From an uncultured Lactobacillus sp. (GTDB lineage: Bacteria > Bacillota > Bacilli > Lactobacillales > Lactobacillaceae), in contig NZ_CAJURR010000002.1 in the NCBI RefSeq assembly GCF_910589175.1, forward strand, positions 57,920 through 121,919: a stretch of DNA of 64,000 nucleotides, given 5' to 3'. How positions within the stretch are numbered: position 1 is the stretch's first letter; the number at the start of each line of letters is the position of its first letter. The position numbers and the translations under genes were made by a program. This document shows positions 1-7,261 of this stretch, piece by piece. The notes beneath the pieces were generated by a model that saw only the letters and a program-made list of their open reading frames with translations, did no database searches and was not told the DNA's origin.

Positions 1-254
1 AAAACTCGATCTGGAATATAATCTGATTCAAAGTGAATCTGCACTTTATCATGAGAGAATTTCTTATTAACATAAGTTAAGAACTGTTTAATATTATGTT
101 TCTTCTTAGGATTAAAAACATAATATGTGCTTGATAAACCGTTATTACTTAAAACTTGATCAGCCCTCTGAGACTGCTGACGTGACAAAATTAAGCCTAG
201 TCCTAAGAAAGCTAAAAAAGAAATTATTAAAAGAATAAGTCGTTTTATTTTCAT
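1..254 (-). CDS. Exported/membrane protein, N-terminal fragment
   Basis: The reading frame starts at ATG 254 and runs off the left edge, so only about 84 residues are visible. The start is MKIKRLILLIISFLAFLGLG, a basic N-terminus followed by a hydrophobic segment, which indicates a signal peptide or membrane anchor. The part that follows is polar and would lie outside the cell. Its ATG overlaps the stop codon of the upstream methyltransferase-like gene (TAATG), so the two are probably translationally coupled. The style recalls bacteriocin-associated integral membrane proteins, but this is a guess and no function can be assigned from the fragment. Confidence 0.7.
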   Translation of the reverse strand, partial: MKIKRLILLIISFLAFLGLGLILSRQQSQRADQVLSNNGLSSTYYVFNPKKKHNIKQFLTYVNKKFSHDKVQIHFESDYIPDRV

Positions 255-982
255 TATTTTACTTCAAACACCTTTTCATCAATGAAATCAAAGCTTTGAA
301 AACTTCGATTAACCTTTTTATTAGTCGTAGTTCTTGCTTCTTGCCAAAAAGTAGTAGAATTTGTTGCTCCAAATTTTTCACCAATAAATAATAAAACTGG
401 CTGATAATCAAGCTGACGATAAAGATTGAGAATATTTACATCATCTTCCCCGAAATTGGGTGCCCAAGAGCAAATAATCAAGTCAACTTCGGGATGTTTT
501 TTAATCGCACTTAGGGCATCCAAATTTTCTGTTTCAAAAATCGGAGATTCACCTGTTGTTGAGCTTTTCGCCCAAGCAAAAGAATCACTAGCTATCGCTT
601 TTATGCCGACCTCACTTAAGGCTTTTGACCAGTATGCATTTCCCGCCATAATTTCTAAGCTTGATTTAACATTATATTCTTGTTTGATTAACTTAGCAGT
701 TTCTAAATTTGGCAAAGACCAGATTCCATATTCTCTTGAAAGAAAGCTACGAAAATTATTCAGTAAGTTATTTGCTTCTTGGGCCTTCTCTCTACTTCCC
801 GTATTCTCTATCATTATATCTAAGCTATCAGGTAAAAAGCCAAGTGAATTAGGTGATTTTTGTAAAATTTTTCCATTTTCTAGGTTAGTAATTATATTAT
901 TAATGGCAATCACTTGCTCATGAAGTGGTAAATAATTGATTTCTTTGTCTAATTTGTTAAGTTTATTTTGATATTTCTTCAT
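254..982 (-). CDS. SAM-dependent methyltransferase-like protein
   Basis: This 242-aa cytoplasmic protein has a coiled N-terminal part (residues 1-90) and a Rossmann-like part. SLEIMAGNAYWSKALSEVGI (about 109-128) fits motif I of SAM-dependent methyltransferases, with acidic loop residues (ASDSF) after the second strand and DLIICSWAPNF in the motif IV position. The substrate is unknown. It is followed without a gap by a membrane protein gene. The family resemblance is clear but distant; confidence in methyl transfer activity is moderate. Confidence 0.7.
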   Translation of the reverse strand: MKKYQNKLNKLDKEINYLPLHEQVIAINNIITNLENGKILQKSPNSLGFLPDSLDIMIENTGSREKAQEANNLLNNFRSFLSREYGIWSLPNLETAKLIKQEYNVKSSLEIMAGNAYWSKALSEVGIKAIASDSFAWAKSSTTGESPIFETENLDALSAIKKHPEVDLIICSWAPNFGEDDVNILNLYRQLDYQPVLLFIGEKFGATNSTTFWQEARTTTNKKVNRSFQSFDFIDEKVFEVK

Positions 983-1029
983 TTTATATCTTCCTTATGC
1001 AATGATTTTACCATTCAAAATGAATAAAA

Positions 1030-1050
1030 AGTGGACTCTATTAGTCCACT
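1030..1050 (-). terminator. Intrinsic terminator after a gene remnant
   Basis: AGTGGACT and AGTCCACT (1030-1037, 1043-1050) form an 8-bp stem with a 5-base loop. On the minus strand it is followed by TTTTTATT. It stands just after the remnant ending at 1068 and no longer serves an intact gene. Confidence 0.65.
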
Positions 1051-1067
1051 AGCTCAAATAATAGAAG

Positions 1068-1136
1068 TTATTTCTCTTGGAAAAGTTCTTTAACATGCTT
1101 GGTTAGTGGAATATTAGAATTAACTAGCAGTAGGGA
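1068..1136 (-). pseudogene. C-terminal gene remnant
   Basis: A short open stretch on the minus strand reads LVNSNIPLTKHVKELFQEK and ends with TAA at 1068-1070, directly in front of the terminator at 1030-1050. Nothing upstream in frame looks coding. I read it as the last codons of a deleted gene. Its identity is unknown. Confidence 0.4.
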
Positions 1137-1323
1137 CCACTATTGTTAAATTTTCAGCTAACTTATTTAATCATAATCATTGTCTGGCTAATTAGGAGAA
1201 CTATCTAGCATTTGCTACACAGCTATCTTGCTTTACACCAGATAGTTATACAAACTTAATTATAGTTACTAGTCTTTTCTTTGTTTTGATCTCTGCTCTT
1301 TTCAAGCACAATTGTTTTCTATT

Positions 1324-1566
1324 TTATCCATTGACTAACCAATCATGAAAATTAGGAGATTTTTTAGGATCGTAATTTTCATTTTTATCAATTTCTTCTA
1401 CTTTTTCTTCAAATAGTTCAATAACTAAGTTTGACCATTCTAATGCTGTGGGTAAGTCTACATGATCCACTTCAAGATGCCCATTATTTCCATCTAAATA
1501 TTCTCTATAATTAGCATTTTCTATTTTATTTAACGATTCAATTGTAGACCGTGCATAGAAAAAAGG
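1324..1566 (-). pseudogene. Truncated gene remnant, C-terminal about 75 codons
   Basis: An open frame of about 80 codons without a start ends at TAA 1324-1326. It encodes an acidic, protein-like sequence (for example GHLEVDHVDLPTALEWSNLV and SPNFHDWLVNG). It is cut upstream by an in-frame TAG at 1567-1569, inside the terminator hairpin at 1560-1594. The composition looks like a real protein C-terminus, so this is probably the tail of a deleted gene. I do not recognise the family. The rest of 983-1728 shows no further coding signal. Confidence 0.5.
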
Positions 1567-1594
1567 CTAATGTGATTTCTACATTAGTCTTTTT
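1560..1594. terminator. Bidirectional intrinsic terminator downstream of higA
   Basis: AAAAAGGCTAATGT (1560-1573) pairs with ACATTAGTCTTTTT (1581-1594) apart from one G-U position. A and T runs on both sides make it active in either direction. It is the first terminator after the HigBA operon. Confidence 0.7.
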
Positions 1595-1728
1595 AATTGC
1601 TCTTAAATTAACCATAATTTATAAATGTTATTATTTTTCCTTGAAAGTATGCTTAAAATTCTTTAATTGATGTTTCAATATTTAACACTAATAATCTTTC
1701 CTACTTTTTCAGTTTCTTTAATAATTAA

Positions 1729-2028
1729 CTATGCAAAATTAATTTGCTGAATTTTCGAATATTCATTACCATGTTTTAATTCCGCATTTCTTAAGTCCAT
1801 ATCATTTTGAATATTTAAGAAATACTTTGATGATACTCCAAATAATCTTCCTAATCTCACAGATGTGTCTACAGTAATCTTTCTCTTGTCATGAAGAATA
1901 TCAAGAATTCTAGAAGTTGGTACATCAATTGCTTTAGCAACAGCATAGGCAGACAAATTTAATGGTTGCATGAATTCTTCTATCAAAATCTCACTCATTT
2001 TTGGAGTTTGAATAGTATTATCGAACAT
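1729..2028 (-). CDS. higA: HigA-type antitoxin, XRE family
   Basis: This 99-aa DNA-binding antitoxin belongs to the HigA/VapI family. After a short N-terminus, MSEILIEEFMQPLNLSAYAV (about 11-30) opens a helix-turn-helix domain with recognition-helix region VPTSRILDILHDKRKIT. The tail (FGVSSKYFLNIQNDMDLRNA) is typical of HigA proteins. It lies 17 bases after the toxin gene, the toxin-first order characteristic of hig loci. By family knowledge it neutralises HigB and represses the shared promoter at 2358-2386. Confidence 0.9.
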   Translation of the reverse strand: MFDNTIQTPKMSEILIEEFMQPLNLSAYAVAKAIDVPTSRILDILHDKRKITVDTSVRLGRLFGVSSKYFLNIQNDMDLRNAELKHGNEYSKIQQINFA

Positions 2029-2045
2029 ATTATTTCCTTTCGTAA

Positions 2046-2330
2046 TTAATGATAATCAACAATTTCTACATTATAAAAATAATTAGGCGTCTTAACTATA
2101 AAACAAATTCTATATTGATCATTAATTGTAATACTGTATTGACCTTTTCTATCTCCTTCTAATTTCTCTAAATGATTTGCTGGTGGAATTCTTAAATCAT
2201 TTATATCATTTGCAGCGTCCATCATCATAAATTTTCTAAGAGCTATTTTCTGAATACTTTGAGGAAGTTTTTTTGAAAATTTTTGATGATAAACTTTTTC
2301 AGTTTCTTTATCAGCAAAAGTTAATATCAT
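2046..2330 (-). CDS. higB: HigB-type toxin, RelE/ParE-fold mRNA interferase
   Basis: This 94-aa protein has the RelE-superfamily layout seen in HigB: an N-terminal helix-rich half, then PPANHLEKLEGDRKGQYSIT and INDQYRICFIVKTPN leading to a final strand ending YNVEIVDYH. Members cleave ribosome-bound mRNA. SD GGGGAGGATGAA precedes ATG 2330. It is the first gene of the operon, with higA following. The locus lies outside the prophage. Confidence 0.9.
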   Translation of the reverse strand: MILTFADKETEKVYHQKFSKKLPQSIQKIALRKFMMMDAANDINDLRIPPANHLEKLEGDRKGQYSITINDQYRICFIVKTPNYFYNVEIVDYH

Positions 2331-2357
2331 TTCATCCTCCCCTACATCTGCGCTTTT

Positions 2358-2394
2358 ATTATATCTGTTTAACGTATATATGTAAAGCAGATAT
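2358..2394 (-). promoter_or_regulatory. higBA promoter with overlapping inverted-repeat operator
   Basis: On the minus strand TTTACA (2386-2381), a 17-base spacer and TATAAT (2363-2358) form a near-consensus promoter 28 bases before higB. The inverted repeat ATATCTG/CAGATAT (2361-2367 and 2388-2394) covers the -10 box and the bases just upstream of -35. This is where HigA or the HigBA complex would bind to autorepress. Confidence 0.75.
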
Positions 2395-2640
2395 AATTAT
2401 TAAAATAGTAATATTTTCTATAACATTGATTGCACTCTGCTTCTGAAAAAACAAGAAAAGTGGTGTAACATTAGAATATAACAAAATTAAAAAGGAAAAT
2501 ATAAAATAGCTTTAGTTTTTTTATGCAAGAGTTATGTTAGAAAAACAAGGCTTAGATTGACAACTTGCTCAAGAAAAAAGAAGTTCATGCTGATAAAAAC
2601 AGGTATAATAAAAGTGATGCAAAAATTAAGGAGCAAAAAT

Positions 2641-3210
2641 ATGGCAAAACATAAAACCGAATCAGCTGAATCTTTTGGTCACTGGCTCCTCCAAGTATTT
2701 ATTTTAGCAATTATAATTATTGGATTATATTTAGTTGTATTTCGATTTTTACTTGCTAATGAAACTATCAGTGGACCATCGATGCAGCCAACTTTTGAAA
2801 ATAATGACCGAGTTATTGCAGTACGACATTCTAAACTTTCTCGGGGCGACATTGTAATATTAAAAGCCCCAGATGAACCAGGTGCCCTATATATTAAAAG
2901 AATTATTGGAGTGCCTGGAGACAGCATTAAATCAAAAAATGATGTAATGTATATTAATGGGAAGGCAATTAAAGAACCATATTTGACTGAGTACAAGAAA
3001 AAGCTTTCCAAAGGTCAGCTTTACACTAACAATTTTAGTTTGGAACAACTTTATCATGTAAAACGTGTTCCTAAAGACTGCTACTTTGTAATGGGTGATC
3101 ATCGTAATATCTCCAAAGATTCACGAATGATTGGTTTTATCAAGAGACAAGATATTATTGGTGAAGTAAAATTACGCTATTTCCCATTTAATCAAATAAA
3201 TTGGTATTAA
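2641..3210 (+). CDS. lepB: Signal peptidase I
   Basis: This type I signal peptidase (189 aa) removes signal peptides from exported preproteins at the outer membrane face. It has a single N-terminal transmembrane segment (about residues 19-43). The catalytic serine is in SGPSMQPTF and the catalytic lysine in YIKRIIGVPGDSI; box E is VMGDHRNISKDSR. I place the start at ATG 2641, with SD AAGGAG seven bases upstream, rather than at the longer frame from 2557, whose extra 28 residues have no good ribosome binding site. It lies in the host flank, divergent from higBA. Confidence 0.9.
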   Translation: MAKHKTESAESFGHWLLQVFILAIIIIGLYLVVFRFLLANETISGPSMQPTFENNDRVIAVRHSKLSRGDIVILKAPDEPGALYIKRIIGVPGDSIKSKNDVMYINGKAIKEPYLTEYKKKLSKGQLYTNNFSLEQLYHVKRVPKDCYFVMGDHRNISKDSRMIGFIKRQDIIGEVKLRYFPFNQINWY

Positions 3211-3240
3211 TTAATATTTTAGAAAGTGTGAACAAAAGAA

Positions 3241-3425
3241 TGAGTCCTGAAGAATTATCCGATGCAATTATTGAATTTGAAGTTAAGAATAATGTCAATG
3301 ACACTGCTCTTGCTTTTTCAAGTCATCTTTCCGTTGAAAAACTCCATGCAATGAAAACTGGAGAAGCTAAATATACCGTAGAAGAAGCTGAACAAGTTTT
3401 AGATTATATTCAAGCTAACTCTTAA
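3241..3425 (+). CDS. LBP_cg2779-like family protein
   Basis: A small acidic protein of 61 aa (MSPEELSDAIIEFEVKNNVN onward). Pattern V-N-D-T-A-L-A-F-S-S-H-L-S-V-E and the ending EQVLDYIQ match a short lactobacillus family annotated LBP_cg2779-like, with a helix-turn-helix-like layout. Function is unknown. The open frame extends upstream to a TTG at 3201 overlapping lepB; ATG 3241 or GTG 3229 are more likely starts. It is followed by a strong terminator. Confidence 0.65.
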
Positions 3426-3446
3426 TTTAATTATTCAATAATAGAC

Positions 3447-3502
3447 AAAAAGGAATAAGGTTTTGGTAAAAATGATATGAACCCAAAATCTTATTCCTTT
3501 TT
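3447..3502. terminator. Strong bidirectional terminator between convergent operons
   Basis: AAAAAGGAATAAG-TTTTGG (3447-3466) pairs with CCAAAA-CTTATTCCTTTTT (3483-3502), a stem of about 19 bp with one mismatch. It ends the lepB operon rightward and the ABC transporter operon leftward. Confidence 0.85.
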
Positions 3503-3503
3503 C

Positions 3504-4340
3504 TTATATCCGAGCTTCGTGATACTTATTCAATAGAATAATATTCACTAAAACTAAAATTATATCTACACCTAGAACTATAAATAAAGTTAAATAATTA
3601 CTCGTTAGGTCTGATCTTACATCACTGGCATCCTTACTTAAAGTAGTTAAAAACATTACATTTTGTAAAAAGCCAGTTAGTGAGGTCAAAATAAAATCGT
3701 AAGTATTAATCAAAAATATTAATCCAATACAACCTAATAAAACCACTACTAAGAAATAAACTAATTTACTTATTCTTTCAGGAAGAAAATCACTAACTAT
3801 TTTTCCCGTAAAGTTAACGAGACTCACAGCAAGATAAATGAATATACCAATTAGGACTATCAAAACAATGCTAGATAATAAATCCATTACATGCATCTCT
3901 TGCCATAGCTTTCCTTCACCGATTGAACCAAAGTTTTTAAAAGTAGTCTTCCAAAATTCATTTGTTCCCATTACAGGTATTCCTGCAGCGAGAATCATAC
4001 CTATTTGCAAAACTACTAAACAAAGACCATTAACAACAGCTGATAAAAGATTCGCAAATAGTAAAGAACTTTCTTTAATTGGAGCTAGTCGCCAAGTTTG
4101 AGATGAATATACTTCTTCATTCTTTCTACTTGAAAGGGCTAAGTAAGCCATATCAAACAGTGGCGTGATCATTAGAAAAGCTACTAATAAATAAGCCTTA
4201 CTCTCACCCTCAAAAGCTGAATTAAAGAGTGCCCAAAAACCTAAAAGAATTCCAACAACTACTTGTAAAATTGCTAATCGGCGGACCAGGCGTATTTTGC
4301 TTTTAGTCAATTCTTTAAATATTGATGAAAAAGTTGCCAT
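3504..4340 (-). CDS. ABC-2 type permease, second subunit of YtrA-type operon
   Basis: This 278-aa integral membrane protein has about six hydrophobic segments (near residues 20-40, 50-70, 95-115, 160-180, 195-215, 245-265). It is a paralogue of the next gene upstream: both share S-S-Q-T-W-R-L near residue 80 and a VNGL-LV-QIGM stretch near 105-115, and both start with a basic K-R-R-L-A-L-Q region. It is the last gene of a GntR-ATPase-permease-permease operon. By family knowledge such exporters act in cell-envelope stress or bacteriocin resistance; the substrate is unknown. Confidence 0.75.
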   Translation of the reverse strand: MATFSSIFKELTKSKIRLVRRLAILQVVVGILLGFWALFNSAFEGESKAYLLVAFLMITPLFDMAYLALSSRKNEEVYSSQTWRLAPIKESSLLFANLLSAVVNGLCLVVLQIGMILAAGIPVMGTNEFWKTTFKNFGSIGEGKLWQEMHVMDLLSSIVLIVLIGIFIYLAVSLVNFTGKIVSDFLPERISKLVYFLVVVLLGCIGLIFLINTYDFILTSLTGFLQNVMFLTTLSKDASDVRSDLTSNYLTLFIVLGVDIILVLVNIILLNKYHEARI

Positions 4341-4346
4341 ATATTC

Positions 4347-5162
4347 TTACTTTCCTTCGTGGAAGTTCTTTAAAAGCCAAACATTAATTGATCCTAAAAC
4401 AATATCAATGAATGCCATCATTAAATTACTTTCTGCAAATCCCACTAAGCTATTACGTGTTTCACCCCAGCGAACTTGATTTAGTAGACTTCCTAAGTTA
4501 TTTGTTAAAACAATAAGGATAAAGATCAAAATAATCATAATGACAAAACGAATCAACTTACTGTGTTTATCAGGAAGAAAGTCAGTAATAGTTCTACTTG
4601 ATAGATTAAGCAAAGTTACAATACTATAAACTAAAATTGCAAATAATAAAAAGGCTAAAAATGCACTTAGTATTTCTCCAATTGGAAATGAATCAGAAAA
4701 TTTTTGCCAAAAGTCGCCCGCATGCGTTTCTTTAGAAAGAGCACGGTTAATTTCCCAAATACTAGTTCTAACATCTTTACTTAAAAATGCTGGTAAAAAT
4801 GTAACAATCCCCATTCCAATTTGAATTAATACCAAGTAAAGCCCATTAACAATAGCAGAAGAAATATTTGCTAAGTAAAATTTACTTGATGAAATTGGAA
4901 CTAAACGCCAAGTCTGAGAACTATACTCTTTTTCATTTTGCCAAGCAGATAGAACCACATAAGCCATATCAGCTAATGGAGCAAAAGTACATACCATGGC
5001 AAACCAACCAATAGGCATATCTGAATTTGAAAATCCACCATTAGAAAAAAATCCCCAAAGTGCAAAAATAGATGCAGCTACTAATTGCAGCAGAGCTAAC
5101 AGATAAACACTCCGACGTTTCTTTTTACCCATTTGATTAAATAGTGCTTTAAAAGTAGTCAT
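4347..5162 (-). CDS. ABC-2 type permease, first subunit of YtrA-type operon
   Basis: This 271-aa integral membrane protein has six predicted transmembrane segments and is paralogous to the gene immediately downstream (six-base gap). The pair probably forms a heterodimeric channel driven by the ATPase encoded two bases upstream. Shared features are Q-N-E-K-E-Y-S-S-Q-T-W-R-L near residue 80 and VNGLYLVLIQIGM near 108. No transported substrate can be named from sequence. Confidence 0.75.
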   Translation of the reverse strand: MTTFKALFNQMGKKKRRSVYLLALLQLVAASIFALWGFFSNGGFSNSDMPIGWFAMVCTFAPLADMAYVVLSAWQNEKEYSSQTWRLVPISSSKFYLANISSAIVNGLYLVLIQIGMGIVTFLPAFLSKDVRTSIWEINRALSKETHAGDFWQKFSDSFPIGEILSAFLAFLLFAILVYSIVTLLNLSSRTITDFLPDKHSKLIRFVIMIILIFILIVLTNNLGSLLNQVRWGETRNSLVGFAESNLMMAFIDIVLGSINVWLLKNFHEGK

Positions 5163-5164
5163 CC

Positions 5165-5872
5165 TTATTCAGCTCCTTCATCTGCGTATAAGCTTTCATA
5201 ATACTCTTCAATACTTTTCCCGTGTGCTCTTATATCATCTGCTGAAAGATGACTGGCAACTTTTTTATCTTTTACAATTACTACTTCATCTAAGATTGTT
5301 GTAATTTCATTTACAAAGTGATCAGAAATAATAATTGTACTTTCCGGACTCTTCCAAAGTAAGATTGAGTTAATGATTCGCTTTCGAGCCATTGGATCAA
5401 TTCCAGAAAAAGGTTCATCAAGTAGATACAACTTAGCTTCTCTACTTAAAGTAACAGCAATTTCAAGTTTTTCACGCATTCCTCGTGATAATTGACCTAA
5501 CTTCATCTCATTGTTAAGTTTCATGAAGGAACGTAATTGCTCGAATTTACTACTGTCAAAATCTGAAAATAATTTTTGATAGAATTCTTCTACTTCCCCA
5601 ATTTTAGTAGAATCGCTCAATCCTTTTAAGTTATCAGTCATGGCAATATTAGCTTTACGGTAAACTTCACTACCATCCCCATTGAGCAGTACTTCACCTT
5701 GATAATGCTTAGCAATACCAACAATCACTCTCATTAACGTTGTCTTACCAGCACCATTTTCACCTAGTAAGGCAATAATCTTACCAGAATCAACATCTAA
5801 GTTCACATTATCAAGAATAGTTTTCAAATTTTTTCGATATGTTAATTCTTTTACCTCGAGTAGTTTATTCAT
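5165..5872 (-). CDS. ABC transporter ATPase of YtrA-type operon
   Basis: This 235-aa nucleotide-binding subunit has Walker A GENGAGKTT (about residue 38), signature LSRGMREKLEIA (about 130) and Walker B LYLLDEPFSGID (about 150), followed by an H-loop in IIISDHFVNE. I choose ATG 5872, with SD GAAGGGAG, rather than the GTG-rich extension from 5896. The start lies one base after the GntR stop, so the two are translationally coupled. It energises the two permeases downstream. Confidence 0.9.
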   Translation of the reverse strand: MNKLLEVKELTYRKNLKTILDNVNLDVDSGKIIALLGENGAGKTTLMRVIVGIAKHYQGEVLLNGDGSEVYRKANIAMTDNLKGLSDSTKIGEVEEFYQKLFSDFDSSKFEQLRSFMKLNNEMKLGQLSRGMREKLEIAVTLSREAKLYLLDEPFSGIDPMARKRIINSILLWKSPESTIIISDHFVNEITTILDEVVIVKDKKVASHLSADDIRAHGKSIEEYYESLYADEGAE

Positions 5873-5873
5873 T

Positions 5874-6242
5874 TTAATCTCCCTTCTTCTCCTCAATAAA
5901 CTTTTTAAGCTCTTCCAGCGTCTTTTCTGGAGTTAAGCCTAATTGTGCAGTACTTTCTAAAAATTCACTCATTGTATCCTTAATTAACTCTCTACGCTTT
6001 TGTAAAATCAACTCTGTATCTGTTGTTACAAAAGATCCAAGTCCGCGTTTAACTTCTAGAATTCCTTCCGTATTCATTTGATTCAATGCACGTTGAACCG
6101 TATTCACATTTACTGTTAGATCAACAGCTAATTGGCGAACGGAGGGAACTTTTTCTCCCGGCTTAATTTTCCCTAAAGCGATTTGTCGATAAAGATACTT
6201 TTCAATTTGAACATAAATTGGAATATTATCTTGAAATTGCAA
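5874..6242 (-). CDS. GntR-family repressor, YtrA type
   Basis: This 122-aa protein has an N-terminal winged helix (IYVQIEKYLYRQIALGKIKP; VRQLAVDLTVNVNTVQRALN) and a short C-terminal helical tail, the compact YtrA layout lacking an effector domain. It uses a TTG start at 6242 after SD GAGGTG. As first gene of the operon it probably represses its own promoter through the inverted repeat at 6260-6285. Such regulators usually respond to cell-wall-active agents, which cannot be seen from sequence. Confidence 0.88.
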   Translation of the reverse strand: MQFQDNIPIYVQIEKYLYRQIALGKIKPGEKVPSVRQLAVDLTVNVNTVQRALNQMNTEGILEVKRGLGSFVTTDTELILQKRRELIKDTMSEFLESTAQLGLTPEKTLEELKKFIEEKKGD

Positions 6243-6259
6243 TCTTTACACCTCTTTAC

Positions 6260-6285
6260 TAGTGTATCGTTTGTCTATTACACTA
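6260..6285. promoter_or_regulatory. GntR (YtrA-type) operator
   Basis: TAGTGTA and TACACTA (6260-6266, 6279-6285) form a perfect inverted repeat with a 12-base gap, 18 bases upstream of the gntR start. Layout AGTGTA-N-TACACT is the known YtrA-class operator pattern. A TATAAT-like -10 lies at its upstream edge. Confidence 0.8.
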
Positions 6286-6362
6286 TTATAATACCAAGAT
6301 GCTTTTTCAAATACAAGCTATAATTTTGTTTCACGATTTAGAAAATATACTTTTTAATAAAA

Positions 6363-6411
6363 AAATAGTAGATAAAAATGCTATTATTTCAAGCATTTCA
6401 TCTACTATTTA
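6363..6411 (-). terminator. Original pepT terminator, separated from its gene
   Basis: On the minus strand AATAGTAGAT-AAATGCTT pairs with AGCATTT-ATCTACTATT, followed by T7. It lies 141 bases past the displaced pepT stop at 6552, so before integration it ended pepT transcription. It is now about 46 kb away from the gene. Confidence 0.7.
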
Positions 6412-6551
6412 GCAGATCAATAGTATCAGTGTAAAACTATTTTTAATTTTTAATTAATTTAAAATCATTGATAAATAAGTATTTTTAACCATTCAAGCAA
6501 TCATAAAAAATGGAAAATTTAATCAAAATTGCTTAAAAATTGTTTCACTTA

Positions 6552-6626
6552 TTACTTCTTATTTCTCTCAACGTTTAATTGATTAATCTTACGCAAGACG
6601 TCTACGGCTTTCCACATACTCTCGAG
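6552..6626 (-). pseudogene. pepT: Displaced original 3' end of pepT
   Basis: The minus strand encodes LESMWKAVDVLRKINQLNVE then RNKK and TAA (6552-6554). This is the same peptide as the end of intact pepT at 52093, except that the intact gene now ends RNA. The DNA differs at about eight synonymous positions. It is the host's own pepT tail, cut off when the phage recombined into the gene. There is no promoter or start codon. Confidence 0.9.
6607..6626. repeat. Left attachment site core
   Basis: The 20-bp sequence gctttccacatactctcgag is identical at 6607-6626 and 52145-52164, in the same orientation. Similarity outside it drops to codon-level pepT homology on the left and is lost on the right. 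It marks the prophage boundary. Confidence 0.9.
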
Positions 6627-6742
6627 GACGGTGGAGTTAGAACTTTAAATCCCGTAAAATCAACAAACCATATTGCTATCAAGGGATTTTGCTGTATTTT
6701 AGTTACCACTAATTTTCAAGAAATTTCTATTTTTATCAATTA

Positions 6743-6761
6743 TTTGTCCCTTTTTTGTCCC
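6743..6761. repeat. int: Putative integrase arm-type sites, left
   Basis: TTTGTCCC occurs twice with an 11-bp period (6743-6750, 6754-6761), starting 117 bp inside the left core. A matching pair lies 121 bp inside the right core. Position and period suit arm-binding sites for the integrase N-terminal domain. Confidence 0.6.
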
Positions 6762-6765
6762 TTTT

Positions 6766-6951
6766 TCAGATGCCTAATTGCTTTTCTCGATCAGCTACAT
6801 ACTGCTTTATATTATCCAAATCTTCCTCAGTTGCTAAATTCAAAATAAAACTTTTAGTAGTTGATCGTTTATTGATATATAATTTTCTAGCTTTATTATT
6901 TTCGTCCCATTTTTTATTAGCTTTTGCTCTTGCTTCTGTAATTTTAGCCAT
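6766..6951 (-). CDS. Small conserved prophage-end protein
   Basis: A 61-aa basic helical protein starting MAKITEARAKANKKWDENNK and ending in an acidic helix (EEDLDNIKQYVADREKQLGI). I recognise the style of a small family common in streptococcal and lactobacillus phages and mobile elements, but no function is known to me. It overlaps the 32-aa gene upstream by eight bases and is the last gene before the left attachment site. Its position and shared transcript suggest a lysogenic accessory gene. Confidence 0.65.
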   Translation of the reverse strand: MAKITEARAKANKKWDENNKARKLYINKRSTTKSFILNLATEEDLDNIKQYVADREKQLGI

Positions 6952-7042
6952 TTAAAACCAACTTTCTAATTAAATATAGTATGAATCCAATAAATAAAGC
7001 TATTCCTGCATAAGTATAGTATTTCTTTTCTTTCTTAGTCAT
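6944..7042 (-). CDS. Single-span membrane micropeptide (32 aa)
   Basis: The frame reads MTKKEKKYYTYAGIALFIGF and then ILYLIRKLVLNG, a basic tail followed by one transmembrane helix. It overlaps the start of the 61-aa gene. The ribosome binding site is weak and a hairpin (7057-7089) sits just upstream, so expression may depend on coupling or read-through. Composition supports a real gene, but with modest certainty. Confidence 0.45.
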   Translation of the reverse strand: MTKKEKKYYTYAGIALFIGFILYLIRKLVLNG

Positions 7043-7056
7043 GGTATATTTGAGAT

Positions 7057-7089
7057 GGCAAAACGGTAAGACCGAAGCCTTGCCGTTTT
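7057..7089. terminator. Hairpin between accessory genes, possible terminator
   Basis: AAAACGGTAAG pairs with CTTGCCGTTTT around ACCGAAGC, an 11-bp stem with one G-U pair. The plus side ends in T5, the minus side in T4. It separates the 47-aa gene from the two genes nearer the attachment site and could attenuate either direction. Confidence 0.5.
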
Positions 7090-7093
7090 TAAT

Positions 7094-7237
7094 TTATTTG
7101 AAAAAGGTTTTGATTAGAGATTTAGCTAACTTGATAAGTTCTGTTGCGGGAACTGACCAAGCGGCAATTGCTGTGTATTTAGCTATTTTCACTTGAGTTT
7201 CTCGATCAAACCTTTTTTTATTTTTCTTTTTTGCCAT
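7094..7237 (-). CDS. Small basic protein of the prophage-end cassette (47 aa)
   Basis: The frame starts MAKKKNKKRFDRETQVKIAK and continues with an amphipathic or hydrophobic segment (YTAIAAWSVPATELIKLAK) to a basic end. SD AAAGGAGG lies eight bases before ATG 7237. A consensus promoter (7262-7290) drives it independently of the late operon, which terminates just upstream at 7311-7342. I do not recognise the family. The strong expression signals at the end of a prophage suggest an accessory gene expressed from the lysogen. Confidence 0.7.
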   Translation of the reverse strand: MAKKKNKKRFDRETQVKIAKYTAIAAWSVPATELIKLAKSLIKTFFK

Positions 7238-7261
7238 CTCATTTCCTCCTTTCAATTATTT

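Noticed and set aside
1..254. Firm assignment as a bacteriocin-associated membrane protein
   Set aside because: Only about 84 residues are in the window and the resemblance is general (signal segment plus polar stretch).
426..923. 165-aa plus-strand ORF
   Set aside because: It lies entirely opposite the methyltransferase-like gene, has no ribosome binding site and an unprotein-like composition.
6579..6848. 89-aa plus-strand ORF across the left attachment site
   Set aside because: It is antisense to the pepT remnant and crosses the phage-host junction, with no start signal.
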